The notes below the pieces were generated by a model. That model was not told the origin of the DNA. It did no database searches and worked only from the letters and a program-made list of their open reading frames with translations. The translations under genes were made by a program, and so were the position numbers. Source: Fibrobacterota bacterium (GTDB lineage Bacteria > Fibrobacterota > Fibrobacteria > UBA11236). Taken from it: a stretch of DNA of 64,000 nucleotides. This document shows, piece by piece, positions 16,504 to 26,458 of the stretch (position 1 is the stretch's first letter; every line of letters starts with the position of its first letter). The stretch is from NCBI GenBank assembly GCA_028287465.1, contig JAQBPO010000064.1:1-64000 (forward strand), written 5' to 3'.

Positions 16504-19500
16504 GTGTTCATCCGCAATACCGTTTTTCCCGTCCTCCTTTCCCTTTTCGCCTTGGGGCAAAATGCCCGAGCGGGACTCCCCGCCCAATTCGGGTTCAATA
16601 CCATCGCCTCCGGCTTCAACCAGCCCATGTCCTTCGCCTACGCGCCGGACGGACGCATCTTCGTGGCCGAGCGCGCCGGCATCGTCAAGATCGTCAAGAC
16701 CAACGGATCCATCGCCACCTTCCTGGACATGCGCGCCCAGATCAACTCCGCCTGGGGGCGCGGCATCCTTTCCATCGCCTTCGATCCTCAATTCTCCGTG
16801 AACAAGCGTTTCTACATGCTCTACCATGAGGAGCTGTCCCCCGGGGATCCCGATCAGGGCGGTTCCGCGCGGTGGCGGGTGGTGCGGCTTTCGCCCCGGA
16901 CCGACAATCCCGACGCGGCCGACCTGGCCACCATGGTCACCCTGGCCACCGACCTCGAGACCGCGGGGTTCAAGAACGATCCCCATTCCGGAGGCGATCT
17001 GGATTTCGATTTGAACGGGAACCTGCTCGCGACCTTCGGCGACGGGGCCACGCCCTCGGCCCTCGACCCCGAGGCCACCAAGACCTACGACTACGATCGC
17101 CTCAACGGAAAGATGATCCGCATCAATCCCTCCACCGGAGCCGGCATCCCTTCCAATCCCTTCTACGATGCGGCGAATCCCGCCTCCAACCGCTCCAAGG
17201 TCCTGGCCCGCGGCCTGCGCCAGCCCTTCCGCTTCACCGTCGATCGCGCCAACGGGACCATCTATGAGGGCGATGTGGGTTGGGACACCTGGGAAGAGCT
17301 GAACGTCATCTCCACGGCCTGGACCAATCCCGTGCGCGACCAGAACATGGGCTGGCCCTGCTACGAGGGCGAAAGCAATGTGGCCAGGAAGCAGCCCCTC
17401 TACGCCGCCGACGGCCGCACCAGCGCCACCTGCAATACCGTGGCCGGCGAGGGCACCAAGCCGGCCGTGCACGCCTACCAGCACAATGGCGTCGGCGCGG
17501 CCATCATCATGGGCCAGGCCTACCGCGGCGGCGCCTATCCGGGAACCTATCTGGGCAAGGTCTTCTGGGCCGATTTCAACCGCGATGAACTTTGGACCTA
17601 CGCTCCCGGCGGCGGTGTCGCCCTCTTCGGGACCGCGGGGGGGTTCGGGTCCATGGTGGATTTCGAGGCCGCGCCCAACGGCAACCTGGCCTACCTCTCC
17701 TATAATGAAGGCCGCCTCCGCGAAATCGCCTACCTGGGGGCCAACCATGCCCCGGTCGCCGTGGCGACGGTCTCTTATGTCGCCGGCACGGCCTATACCT
17801 ACAACTTCTCCGCCGCCGGTTCCACGGATGCCGACGCCGATGCCATGACCTATTCCTGGAGCTTCGGGGACAATGCCACGGCCGCCGGCATCGGCGCCTT
17901 GCATACCTACGCCGCAGGATCCTATCAGGTGGAACTGAAGGCGACCGATTCCAAGGGAGCGTCAGGCACCAAGACCGTGCTCATCAATGCGGGCAATACT
18001 TTGCCCACGGTCTCCTTCCTCTCCCCGGCGGACAATTCCAGATACGCGGCCGGGGACCAGGTCTCCTTCCGGATCCAGGCCGATGACGCCGAAGATGGCC
18101 CCCTGACCGCGGCCAAGGTCACCTATCAGGTCATCCTCCATCATGCCGAGCATATCCATCCCGATCAGGAGGTGAACGGCCTCTCCGGATCCTTCGAGGC
18201 CACCTTCCCGGAACTCGTCGACACCTGGTACGAGCTCAAGGCCGTGGCCCGGGACAATAACGGAGGCGTCTCCAGCGCATCCATATCCATCCTGCCCAGG
18301 AAGGCGGACATCACCTTCGCCTCCTCGCCCGCCGGCGCGGGACTGGTCGTGGACGGGACCGCGCGCACCGCGCCCTTTACCCAGGCCTTCATCGTAGGCA
18401 GCACCCATTCCGTAACCGCCAACGCGTCCTTCACCGCGGGCGGGATCCCCTACGGCTTCAAATCCTGGACCAACAATGGCATGGTCACCACGGCCTCGGA
18501 TCTCACCTTCGCCGTACCCGCCTCGGCCCGCAGCGTGACGGCCGCCTATGGCGCGCCCGCCTTCCCGCAGGTCTACCTGCGCGGCAGCCATAACGGGTTC
18601 GCGGCCACCCAGAAGATGAACGGCCTTGGCGACAATACCTGGACCGCCCAGGCTTCCTTTGGCTCCACCGCCACGGAGCGGTTCAAGTTCGACATCTACG
18701 GGGATTGGACCCTGAACTTCGGCGACATCGCCCCGGCCAACGGGATCGCGGATCAGGGCGGCGCCGATATCATGGTGACCCAGGGCGCGGGCGATTACGC
18801 CATCGCCTTCAACGGGAACACCAAGGCTTATTCCGTGACCCGGATCGTGCCGGATCCCCAATCCCCCGTGGCCAAGGCGGGCGCGGATCAAACCGTCTCC
18901 GCCTCCGGAGCCACCGCCCTTCTGGACGGCTCCGCCTCGACGGACCCGGACGGGATCATTGCCGGCTGGCTATGGACCCAAATCTCCGGGCCCATGGTCA
19001 CCCTGGCCAATCCCGGTACCGCCAAGGCTTCCGCCGCCATCCCTCCGACCACGGTCGACCGGACCTATGCCTTCGAGCTCAAGGTCACGGACAATAGCGG
19101 CCGCACCGGCCTGGATACCGTTCTCATCAAGCAGGTCCCGACCGCATCCACCTGGAAGCGCACGGTCGTCTTCATTTACGGCCAGACCGTGGTGGGCCAG
19201 GACATGTTCGTCCGCGGCGGCCTGGATCACAATTACGCCAACGCCAACCTGGGCCGCAACTGCCAGAAGACCAATTACGAATGCGCCATGCCCATCCGGC
19301 ACCTCAACCTGCGGAACGCGACCACGGCCCCGTTGAAGGCCAACGATTCGTATCTCGATTGGTACGGCGTGGAAGCGGGCCAGAGCGCCGCCGCCGTGGG
19401 CTCGCCCGCGGATTGGACCACGGATGTCTGGCCCGCCGCCTGGGGCCCCAAGAAGACCGTGGCCATCGACGGCCATGGCGAGGAGATCCTGAACGTCTGG

Positions 19501-19716
19501 GGCCAGCATTACTGGATGCTGGACGTGGAGATGGATTGCTCCAGGAGCGTGAACGGCTGGTTCGAGTTGAAGTCCTTCATCTCCAACGGTCCCGGTTGGG
19601 AAGCGGACCTGGCGCAGCCGGGAGCGCCCTACCTGTCCGGGAACCACTTCGGGAAATGCGGCGAGGTGAACATGTTCAAGCGCGGCGCGAATACCTGGGA
19701 GCATTGGCCGCTATAA
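16504..19716 (+). CDS. Secreted PQQ-type sugar dehydrogenase with PKD and binding modules
   Basis: 1070 residues from a GTG with AAAGGA upstream; signal peptide [18 protein letters not shown] to ARAG. Residues about 22-410 form a soluble aldose-dehydrogenase propeller ([62 protein letters not shown]). Then come a PKD domain (414-497), an Ig-like region (500-597), a PEGA/Big-like repeat (600-685), a [12 protein letters not shown] starch-binding-like domain (688-780), a second PKD (785-878) and a Trp-rich C-terminal domain (879-1070; [29 protein letters not shown]). I recall similar ends on some secreted amylases. It probably oxidises sugars while bound to polysaccharide. Confidence 0.85.
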   Translation: MFIRNTVFPVLLSLFALGQNARAGLPAQFGFNTIASGFNQPMSFAYAPDGRIFVAERAGIVKIVKTNGSIATFLDMRAQINSAWGRGILSIAFDPQFSVNKRFYMLYHEELSPGDPDQGGSARWRVVRLSPRTDNPDAADLATMVTLATDLETAGFKNDPHSGGDLDFDLNGNLLATFGDGATPSALDPEATKTYDYDRLNGKMIRINPSTGAGIPSNPFYDAANPASNRSKVLARGLRQPFRFTVDRANGTIYEGDVGWDTWEELNVISTAWTNPVRDQNMGWPCYEGESNVARKQPLYAADGRTSATCNTVAGEGTKPAVHAYQHNGVGAAIIMGQAYRGGAYPGTYLGKVFWADFNRDELWTYAPGGGVALFGTAGGFGSMVDFEAAPNGNLAYLSYNEGRLREIAYLGANHAPVAVATVSYVAGTAYTYNFSAAGSTDADADAMTYSWSFGDNATAAGIGALHTYAAGSYQVELKATDSKGASGTKTVLINAGNTLPTVSFLSPADNSRYAAGDQVSFRIQADDAEDGPLTAAKVTYQVILHHAEHIHPDQEVNGLSGSFEATFPELVDTWYELKAVARDNNGGVSSASISILPRKADITFASSPAGAGLVVDGTARTAPFTQAFIVGSTHSVTANASFTAGGIPYGFKSWTNNGMVTTASDLTFAVPASARSVTAAYGAPAFPQVYLRGSHNGFAATQKMNGLGDNTWTAQASFGSTATERFKFDIYGDWTLNFGDIAPANGIADQGGADIMVTQGAGDYAIAFNGNTKAYSVTRIVPDPQSPVAKAGADQTVSASGATALLDGSASTDPDGIIAGWLWTQISGPMVTLANPGTAKASAAIPPTTVDRTYAFELKVTDNSGRTGLDTVLIKQVPTASTWKRTVVFIYGQTVVGQDMFVRGGLDHNYANANLGRNCQKTNYECAMPIRHLNLRNATTAPLKANDSYLDWYGVEAGQSAAAVGSPADWTTDVWPAAWGPKKTVAIDGHGEEILNVWGQHYWMLDVEMDCSRSVNGWFELKSFISNGPGWEADLAQPGAPYLSGNHFGKCGEVNMFKRGANTWEHWPL

Positions 19717-19749
19717 GGGGTGATTGGCCGGGAGCCGGGGCCCGGGGGC

Positions 19750-20901
19750 TCAGCGCACCCCGGATGGCAAGGCCGATACGGGAACCGCCCGCAGGCGTCC
19801 CGAGGCATCCAATCCCAACCCGAAATCGATGGCGCCGTTGGAGAAGGTGGGCCCTAGTGAACCGGCGCGGCCCATGGACCTTATCATGGACCCGGTCGCG
19901 ATCACGTCGCTGGGATTGTTGGGCGGGATGAAGACGATGCCCTTCGAAGTCATTCCCGATGCGGTATAACCGCCGAAGGAATAGATGCTGTCGCCCACGA
20001 TCGCCGTGGCAAGGGCCTTCCAGGCTTCCGGCATGCGGATCACGGCCCGCCACGACTTCGCCACCGGATCGTATTCCTCGTTATTGTCGTAGATGCCCGG
20101 CCACTCGCCGCCGAAGGCGTACATCCGGCCCTTCACCAGCCCGAAGCCCATATCGCTGCGCGGGGTCGGGATGTTCGGCAGCTTGTACCAGGTATCGCTG
20201 GCCGGGGAATAGGCCTCGAAGGCGCCGGTATTCTTCTTGAGCACGCCTCCGCTGCAGACGTAGATGAGGGAATCCAGCACCTCCACGCCCGCATGGTCCC
20301 GGGGCGTGAACATCGGTTTCTTCAGGGTCCAGGTATCCGTGGCCGGATCGTATTCCTGGGTGGCGGTATGCACGATGCCCATGCTGTCCACCCCGCCTAT
20401 CACGTAGATCTTCTTCCCGAACGCGATGATGGCGGAGGTGGCCGTGGTGCGGATCAGGGGCTTCAGGGTCTTCCACTTGTCCGTGGCCGGATCATAGGCG
20501 AAGTTGTAGGAGGTGCCGGTATGCTCGGCCCCGCCGGGCTTCGGGCTGTTGGCATCGCCATGGGAATCCCCGCCGATGCTGTACAGCTTGCCGTCCAGGA
20601 CCGCCGCCTGGCCGATATGGTGAAGGGAGGCGGGCATGTTCGCCCCCGTCTTCCAGACCTTGGCGTCCAGGTTGTAGATGTAGAGGGTGTTCACGGGCTT
20701 ACCCTGGTAGTACCCGCCCGCGTAATAGATGTTACGGCCGATGAGACCCACGGCGCCGTTGGCGCGCGGGGCCGGCAGATTGGGCTTGGTGCCCCAGCTT
20801 CCCGTTCCTTGCGCGGCCGCATCGCCGGCATGCAGGCATAGGCATGCCGCCAAAGCGGGAAGGGCCTTGAATGCCATCCGTATCGAAAGGTTTTTTCCCA
20901 T
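19750..20901 (-). CDS. Secreted Kelch-repeat beta-propeller protein
   Basis: 383 residues, signal peptide ending CLHAGDAAAQ. Repeats such as GLIGRNIYYAGGYYQGKPVN, AVLDGKLYSIGGDSHGD, AFGKKIYVIGGVDSMG, GLVKGRMYAFGGEWPGIYD and AIVGDSIYSFGGYTASG, each followed by Y-D-P-A-T-D-x-W, define at least five Kelch blades. The galactose-oxidase active-site residues are not evident, so a binding role is likely. The end (FGLGLDASGRLRAVPVSAL) resembles the shared sorting tail. Convergent with the large dehydrogenase gene. Confidence 0.85.
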   Translation of the reverse strand: MGKNLSIRMAFKALPALAACLCLHAGDAAAQGTGSWGTKPNLPAPRANGAVGLIGRNIYYAGGYYQGKPVNTLYIYNLDAKVWKTGANMPASLHHIGQAAVLDGKLYSIGGDSHGDANSPKPGGAEHTGTSYNFAYDPATDKWKTLKPLIRTTATSAIIAFGKKIYVIGGVDSMGIVHTATQEYDPATDTWTLKKPMFTPRDHAGVEVLDSLIYVCSGGVLKKNTGAFEAYSPASDTWYKLPNIPTPRSDMGFGLVKGRMYAFGGEWPGIYDNNEEYDPVAKSWRAVIRMPEAWKALATAIVGDSIYSFGGYTASGMTSKGIVFIPPNNPSDVIATGSMIRSMGRAGSLGPTFSNGAIDFGLGLDASGRLRAVPVSALPSGVR

Positions 20902-21091
20902 GAGAGAACCTCAAGTGAGGATTAGGGTTGAATGTCCAAAGGATAGGGTAGGTCGGGACCGCCGCTTTGCCCGGTAGTTTTTCGGCATGAGGGTTCCGGA
21001 GGGCTCCCCTCGGGTGCGTCGAAACCTCCATTTTCGGAACCGTGTACCTCGATCCCGCCCCGTAGAACGCGATATCGCCCCGATTCAGGCA

Positions 21092-21105
21092 TTCACTATT
21101 GTGAA
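21092..21105. promoter_or_regulatory. Palindrome TTCACTATTGTGAA, putative operator
   Basis: TTCAC-TATT-GTGAA, extended by A/T to ATTCAC-TATT-GTGAAT (21091-21106), 82 bp upstream of the phosphodiesterase operon and followed by AAAAG. Second member of the three-site set. Confidence 0.5.
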
Positions 21106-21186
21106 TAAAAGATCCCGCGCGGGGCAGGTATGCCCGGGCGGGAGCGGGTCCCCCGGCTAGGTTACCCTCGTAGACAAGGGGGCCCT

Positions 21187-22590
21187 ATGCAATTCCATTC
21201 CGCAGACGCCTGGAGATCCATGATGCGATCCGATAGATCTCCGTTGAAGACCGGGCTCCGCTCCCTGGCCATGATGCTTTCCGTCCTGGTTGTTCCGGCC
21301 CTGGTCCTTGCGGGCCTGGTGTCCCCCATCCACGCCCAAAAGACCACCGTAGTCATCTTCTTCATCGACGGCCTGGAACCCGCCTCCGCCAAGCTCATGG
21401 CCGCCAACGGCGCGGCCAACCTCAAGTTCATGTTCGACAGCGGCGTGGTCGCGGAGAAATCCTTCACGCCCTACCCCAAGGAAGGCTACAAGCTCGAGAA
21501 CGGCACCGCCCCCTGGGGGAACACCTCCCCGGGCAACGTGGCCTGCCATAACGGATGCCATATCTTCGAATCCAAGAACGTGGACGATATCTTCCTCGCC
21601 GCGCGCGAGAAGGGCATCAAGTCCGTATACGCGGGAGGCTCGGCCAACTATTCGGAAATCACCACGCCCGACTTCCATTATAGCGGCGAGCTCACCGACG
21701 AAGCGGTGGTCCAGCACGGCATCGATCATTTCCAGAAGGACAAGGCCCGCCTCATCCGCCTCCATCCCCAGCGCATCCGCGACGGCTGGACCGGCCCCGC
21801 TGGGATCCCGGACCCCGCCTCGTCCTACAACAAGGCCATCCTGGCCGTGGACGCGCAGCTGGGCCTGCTCATCAAGGCCCTCAAGGCCGGTGGCGTCTGG
21901 GACAGCACCTACCTGATCGTGGCCGCCGATCACGGCATGAACAACAACACCATCTCCCTGCACGACGCGGACCAGCTCAATTCCTGGATCCCGTTCATGA
22001 GCTTCTACGGCCCCGGCATCAAGAAGGGCCAGACCATCCCCTACGCGGAATTGTCGGACGTGGCCATCATGGCGGATTATTTCCTGGGCCTGCGCCCCTT
22101 GAAGGGCGTCCTGGATCCGGCCGTGACCATCACCCCCAAAGGGCCCACGGGCTCCTTCCTCTCCAACCTTTTCATCGGTTCCCCCAAGGAGCTCAACCAT
22201 CCCCGCTACGTGGAGCGCTTCCTGGAAGCCGTGGCCATGAAGCCCAAGGCCGATTACGTGAGCTACCGCAATACCATGTTGCCCATCCTGAAACAGTTCA
22301 CGCCCGTCGACCTCGGCGAACAAATCCGCCGGGAAATGGACATGCAGCGTTCCCCGGAACGCTTCGCCATCCGCAGCCTGCCCGGCGGCGGCATGAGCAT
22401 CGTGGCCCCGTATCTTTTCGATCGGGTGGAACTGCTGGGTCTCGACGGCCGGTCCTTGTTCTCTTCCAATGCGCCTGCCACCGCGTCCCTGGAATTGCCG
22501 GGCCTCCCCATGGGGAGCGCGCCTGTGCTGGTGCGGTTGCGCAGGAACGGTGGTGCGGTCACGCAAGCCTTGACCCTCGCGCCCCGGTGA
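21187..22590 (+). CDS. Secreted type I phosphodiesterase / alkaline-phosphatase-superfamily protein
   Basis: 467 residues from the ATG at 21187 (AAGGGG upstream), with an in-frame ATG pair 12 codons on as alternative; signal peptide ends SPIHAQ. TTVVIFFIDGLEPASAKLM holds the first metal Asp, GTAPWGNTSPGNVACHNGC the nucleophile region and YLIVAADHGMNNNTIS the D-H-G metal site of the nucleotide pyrophosphatase/phosphodiesterase group. It ends in a sorting-like tail (VELLGLDGRSLFSSNAP, then VLVRLRR). It probably cleaves phosphate or sulphate esters outside the cytoplasm and is cotranscribed with the next gene, eight bases on. Confidence 0.85.
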   Translation: MQFHSADAWRSMMRSDRSPLKTGLRSLAMMLSVLVVPALVLAGLVSPIHAQKTTVVIFFIDGLEPASAKLMAANGAANLKFMFDSGVVAEKSFTPYPKEGYKLENGTAPWGNTSPGNVACHNGCHIFESKNVDDIFLAAREKGIKSVYAGGSANYSEITTPDFHYSGELTDEAVVQHGIDHFQKDKARLIRLHPQRIRDGWTGPAGIPDPASSYNKAILAVDAQLGLLIKALKAGGVWDSTYLIVAADHGMNNNTISLHDADQLNSWIPFMSFYGPGIKKGQTIPYAELSDVAIMADYFLGLRPLKGVLDPAVTITPKGPTGSFLSNLFIGSPKELNHPRYVERFLEAVAMKPKADYVSYRNTMLPILKQFTPVDLGEQIRREMDMQRSPERFAIRSLPGGGMSIVAPYLFDRVELLGLDGRSLFSSNAPATASLELPGLPMGSAPVLVRLRRNGGAVTQALTLAPR

Positions 22591-22597
22591 GACGGCC

Positions 22598-24394
22598 ATG
22601 AAATCCATCGCTTCTATTTCATCCATCACCTTAGTCGCCCTTTCCGCGTCCCTGGTCCACGCCCAAGCGCCGTGGCCCCAGGACACCAAGAACCCCTCCC
22701 TGGTCATCGAAACCGTTCCCATGCCCGCCACCTACATGAACATGGGCTTCGCCTTCCTCTCCGACGGACGCATGGTGATGGCGACGACGGAGATCGAAAC
22801 GGTGAATGGGGAAATCCCGCCCGCCAAGCCCGGGTCCATGATCCAGATCGTGAGCGGCCTGACCGGGGACATGTCAAAGCTCTCCGTGAGGAAAGTCGCC
22901 GACATGTGGAAGCAACCCTCCGGCGTCACCGTGGTCGAGGACAAGGTCTTCGTGGCGGAACGCGACGGATTCTACTCCGTGCAGAACATCGAGAACCCCG
23001 CCACCCTCTCCGCCAACCGCACCAAGCTGATCGGCTGGCCCCAACCGGACGACGGCCTCAAATGGAACAACGGGGAGCAATGGCATCAGTGGGTGATGAC
23101 CCCGGTCTATTACAACGGGAAATTCTACGGCCCCTACGGCGGCACCACCCAACCGGGCGGGCGCTCCGCCTTCCCGCCCACCTCCACCTATAGCGGCGCC
23201 TTCCTCGCCTGGAACGCGGACGGTTCGGGGGGCCTGACCAAGGTCGCCGGCGGCCTCCGCCAGCCCAACGGCATGACCATGACCCCGGACGGGCGCATGT
23301 TCGTCACGGACAACCAGGGCGGCTGGCTGCCGGCCTGCACCTTCATGCTCATCAAGCCCGGCAAGACCTATGGCTACCGCCAGGCCCCGCCCAACCGGCC
23401 CAACTGGGCCGAAGGCCTACCCTACGAACCTCCCATCGCATGGCTCGTGGACGGCGTGCATCAAAGCGCCAGCCAACCGCTTTACCTGGACAAGGGGCCC
23501 TATGCCGGGGACTTCCTGATAGGGGACGTGAACAGTCCGGGCATCTCCCGCGTCGCCCTCGACAAGGTGGGAACGGACACCTATAACGGGGCCCTGTTCT
23601 TCTTCACGGGAGGCTTCGGCACCGCGGCCGTGAACCGCCTGGCCCTGCATTCCACCGAGGACGCCATCGTGGTGGGGACCATCCTGGCCATGGGCGACTG
23701 GCCCGCGGGAGCCGCCAAGCCCATCTATCGCATCAAGTACGCCGCCAATCCCGCCTTCGAAATGCGCGAAGCGCATTCGCGCCAAGGCGGTATCGAAATC
23801 GCATTCTCGCAACCCCTCGACCCCAATGTCACTCCCGCGAACTTCGCCCTGACCCAATGGCATTACAATCGAACGGAAGTCTACGGCTGCTGCATCGACG
23901 GTCAGCCCGCGGTTGCCGCCGTGGCCTCGGTGAAACTCTCGGACGACAGGAAGCGGATTTTCCTGGCCGCCCCGACCGCGACCGCGGCGACGGATCGGGA
24001 GCTCAAGATCGTCACCACCGGCATCAAATCTGCCACGGGCGGGGCCTTGTTCCACGGCACCGCGTACTTCACCCATAATTACCAGTCCACGGTTCCCTTC
24101 AACGCCGCCTCGGTCGGCATCGCCGATACGGATCGCCGGGAAGGAATCGGAGCCATCGGGTCCGCGGTCCGGCATTCGATCCTCCCGGGAATGTTGCGGG
24201 TGAAGGTCGGCTTGGAAGGCGATTACACCGTCAGCCTCCATGGCCTGGACGGAACCCTCGTGGAATCGCGCCAGGGCCGCGGACCGGAGGAATTCCTCTT
24301 CAGGGCCGGGAACCAGGCCCGTTCCGGCGGGACCATGCGGTTGCTCCGGGTGAAGCGGAACGGCCTGGGTTACGCCCGGCCGGTCTTCTTCTAG
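22598..24394 (+). CDS. Secreted beta-propeller protein resembling PQQ/haem dehydrogenases
   Basis: 598 residues with signal peptide MKSIASISSITLVALSASLV to HAQA. MNMGFAFLSDGRMVMATT, WKQPSGVTVVEDKVFVAERD, GGLRQPNGMTMTPDGRMFVTD and SRVALDKVGTDTYNG are propeller blades like those of the large secreted dehydrogenase-type proteins common in Planctomycetes and Verrucomicrobia; no CxxCH haem motif is present. A C-terminal Ig-like region (about 400-500) precedes a sorting-type tail (YTVSLHGLDGTLVES). Second gene of the phosphodiesterase operon. Possible sugar oxidation, not certain. Confidence 0.7.
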   Translation: MKSIASISSITLVALSASLVHAQAPWPQDTKNPSLVIETVPMPATYMNMGFAFLSDGRMVMATTEIETVNGEIPPAKPGSMIQIVSGLTGDMSKLSVRKVADMWKQPSGVTVVEDKVFVAERDGFYSVQNIENPATLSANRTKLIGWPQPDDGLKWNNGEQWHQWVMTPVYYNGKFYGPYGGTTQPGGRSAFPPTSTYSGAFLAWNADGSGGLTKVAGGLRQPNGMTMTPDGRMFVTDNQGGWLPACTFMLIKPGKTYGYRQAPPNRPNWAEGLPYEPPIAWLVDGVHQSASQPLYLDKGPYAGDFLIGDVNSPGISRVALDKVGTDTYNGALFFFTGGFGTAAVNRLALHSTEDAIVVGTILAMGDWPAGAAKPIYRIKYAANPAFEMREAHSRQGGIEIAFSQPLDPNVTPANFALTQWHYNRTEVYGCCIDGQPAVAAVASVKLSDDRKRIFLAAPTATAATDRELKIVTTGIKSATGGALFHGTAYFTHNYQSTVPFNAASVGIADTDRREGIGAIGSAVRHSILPGMLRVKVGLEGDYTVSLHGLDGTLVESRQGRGPEEFLFRAGNQARSGGTMRLLRVKRNGLGYARPVFF

Positions 24395-24531
24395 AGGTCC
24401 CGCGCCCTAGGGACGGCCGCAGCCGCGGACCGCTTTCGCAAACGGAACTACTTTTGCTTCCGTCGCGCCAAGCAATGGAATCGGACCGGTCCTCGGTCCC
24501 CATCCAGCGGAACCGGCGCGGCGGAGGATCC

Positions 24532-25503
24532 ATGACCGCGAATACCCTGTCCCCCCAACAAGCCATTACCATCATCGAAAAGGTCGCCGGTACCAAGCCC
24601 GGTTATCGCCGCGCCCATGCGCGCGGCCTGGGGATCCGGGGCACCTTCCAGGCCTCCCAGGAAGCCAAGGCCCTGTCCAAGGCCGAACATTTCCAGGGCG
24701 ATCCCATCCCCTGCCTGGTCCGGTTCTCCAATGCCGCGGCCAATCCCTGCGCGCCGGACCGCACCTCGCCGGATATCGGCCGGGTCCTGGGCATGGCCAT
24801 CCGCTTCGACCTTCCCTCCGGAGCCGCGGCGACCTGGGCCGGCATCAATATCCCCAGCTTCCCCGCCCGCACCCCGGAGGAATTCCTGGCGCTCACTTCG
24901 GCCCAGGCTCCCGGCAGCAAGGGCAAGCCCAATATGCTCCGCATCATCTGGCATGTGCTCAAGCATATCCACATCCTCGCGAGCGTGAAGTTCATCAAGG
25001 CGCTGAAACCGTCCGGCAGCTTCGCCCTGGAAGCCTATTACGGCATCCACACCTATTACTTGGTGGACGCGGCCGGGAAACGCAATGCGTTCCGCTACCG
25101 CTGGATCCCGCGGACGGACTCGGATGTCCCCGGGGCGGAAGAGATCAAAGGCCGCCCGGAACAATACCTGTTGAATGAAATCCGCTCGCGTCTGGCCAAG
25201 GGGCCGGTGACCTGGGATCTGGTCGCGCAATTCCCGTCTCCGGGCGATGAGCTCAATGACCCGAGCATCGCTTGGCCGGAGGATCGTCCGAAGTCGGTGT
25301 TGGGCCGGTTGGTGCTGGACCGGGTGCATGAGGATCAGAAGGCCATCGAAGGGGTCGTTTTCGATCCCACGAATGTGGTTCCGGGGTTGGAGTTGTCGGA
25401 GGATCCGGTGCTGAAGTTCCGGTCGTTGGCTTACGGGGTGTCATTCGAGCGGCGGGATAAGGAGAAGCGGACGGAGGCGGCGCCGGCGGATATGGGGCAA
25501 TGA
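24532..25503 (+). CDS. Catalase-family haem peroxidase
   Basis: 323 residues from the ATG with GGAGGA just upstream. RRAHARGLGIRGTFQASQEA includes the distal His region, LVRFSNAAANP the conserved Asn loop, and KFRSLAYGVSFERRDKE near the C-terminus matches the R-x3-Y proximal haem ligand region. At about 320 residues it is a catalase-related peroxidase of the short SrpA/YcaT type rather than a full catalase. No signal peptide. It may remove peroxide made by the secreted oxidases. Codons in the last 90 residues switch to more G-ending choices. Confidence 0.85.
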   Translation: MTANTLSPQQAITIIEKVAGTKPGYRRAHARGLGIRGTFQASQEAKALSKAEHFQGDPIPCLVRFSNAAANPCAPDRTSPDIGRVLGMAIRFDLPSGAAATWAGINIPSFPARTPEEFLALTSAQAPGSKGKPNMLRIIWHVLKHIHILASVKFIKALKPSGSFALEAYYGIHTYYLVDAAGKRNAFRYRWIPRTDSDVPGAEEIKGRPEQYLLNEIRSRLAKGPVTWDLVAQFPSPGDELNDPSIAWPEDRPKSVLGRLVLDRVHEDQKAIEGVVFDPTNVVPGLELSEDPVLKFRSLAYGVSFERRDKEKRTEAAPADMGQ

Positions 25504-25535
25504 GTATAATTGAAAAGTCGGCCTAATTAATCCTC

Positions 25536-26201
25536 TTATCTCGGATTCTTGTACTCGAACATTGGTGTTCTTAGATTTCCGGTTTGCAATTTAGGTTGAT
25601 TCTTCTTCCCATTCGAATCATATGTCCACTCAGTAATGTCCCCCGATTTAGGATTTGAACTCCGCCGTTCAACAAAAGAGGCATGTTTTTGAATCCCGAG
25701 CATTATCAATGAATCACGTTCGACGCCGGAATAGAAGATAACCTTCACAGAAACCGAGTCGCCCACCAAATTATAATTGGCCGACGTCTTCCCTGATGGG
25801 CAAATAACGCATATATCGATATTTGCACTTTGAACAAATAAATCTGTTTTGGGAGGGATAATCGAGTTATAAAAATTGTGTCTTCTCCAACCTATCGGCT
25901 TATAATATTCCATGGCAAAGCTTCCATAAATAATGGAGTTCTCGCGTGAATCGGCGCCAACCACTATTTGAAGCTGTAAACTTTGCGCCTTGGTTCTAGA
26001 CTCAGTGATGGTTATCGAATCCAACCTGATTTCATTCTCGGACATGTTTCTTAGAAATAGAATCGAATCGGCCTTAACAATACCTCTCACCGTAACATCT
26101 ATTGTGTCTGGCACGATGTCGAATGGACTGGCGGGACTGATACCCTGAAACGGGAAAACGATAAGAAGAAACAGGAGAATTTTATCGTAAGGTGATTTCA
26201 T
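25536..26201 (-). CDS. Secreted protein of unknown function (AT-rich island)
   Basis: 221 residues; signal peptide MKSPYDKILLFLLIVFPFQG and AGGAAA before the ATG. A beta-rich sequence with ADSILFLRNMSENEIRLDSI suggests an Ig-like fold. Two Cys (ICVIC) lie in the middle. Base composition and codon use are clearly more AT-rich than in the genes to the left. No homologue recognised. Confidence 0.65.
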   Translation of the reverse strand: MKSPYDKILLFLLIVFPFQGISPASPFDIVPDTIDVTVRGIVKADSILFLRNMSENEIRLDSITITESRTKAQSLQLQIVVGADSRENSIIYGSFAMEYYKPIGWRRHNFYNSIIPPKTDLFVQSANIDICVICPSGKTSANYNLVGDSVSVKVIFYSGVERDSLIMLGIQKHASFVERRSSNPKSGDITEWTYDSNGKKNQPKLQTGNLRTPMFEYKNPR

Positions 26202-26458
26202 TTTTTTCCTGCGTTCTGGGTTAAATTCATTTGTATTTAATCCCGTTACCCCTCGATAGGGCAGGCTGCATATTGATTGTGGGGTAGCCCATAGATGAAC
26301 TTATTTTTCAATTGCGGCTGAATAAAGGATTCCTGTATTCAGAGACGCTTCCTAACTCCTTTTCCCATTTGAATCGAATGCCGCATTGACTCGGGAGCTT
26401 GGAGTCGAATTCAACCGCATTCTAATTGCCGAAGAAGCCCTTTTTTGTGCCCCCAGCA

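Noticed and set aside
19731-19751. GC-rich stem as terminator between the dehydrogenase and Kelch genes
   Set aside because: Only five clean base pairs can be formed at the ends and there is no T-tract.
21159-21186. Longer N-terminus for the phosphodiesterase
   Set aside because: The frame is open upstream, but the AAGGGG site and the signal peptide favour the ATG at 21187.
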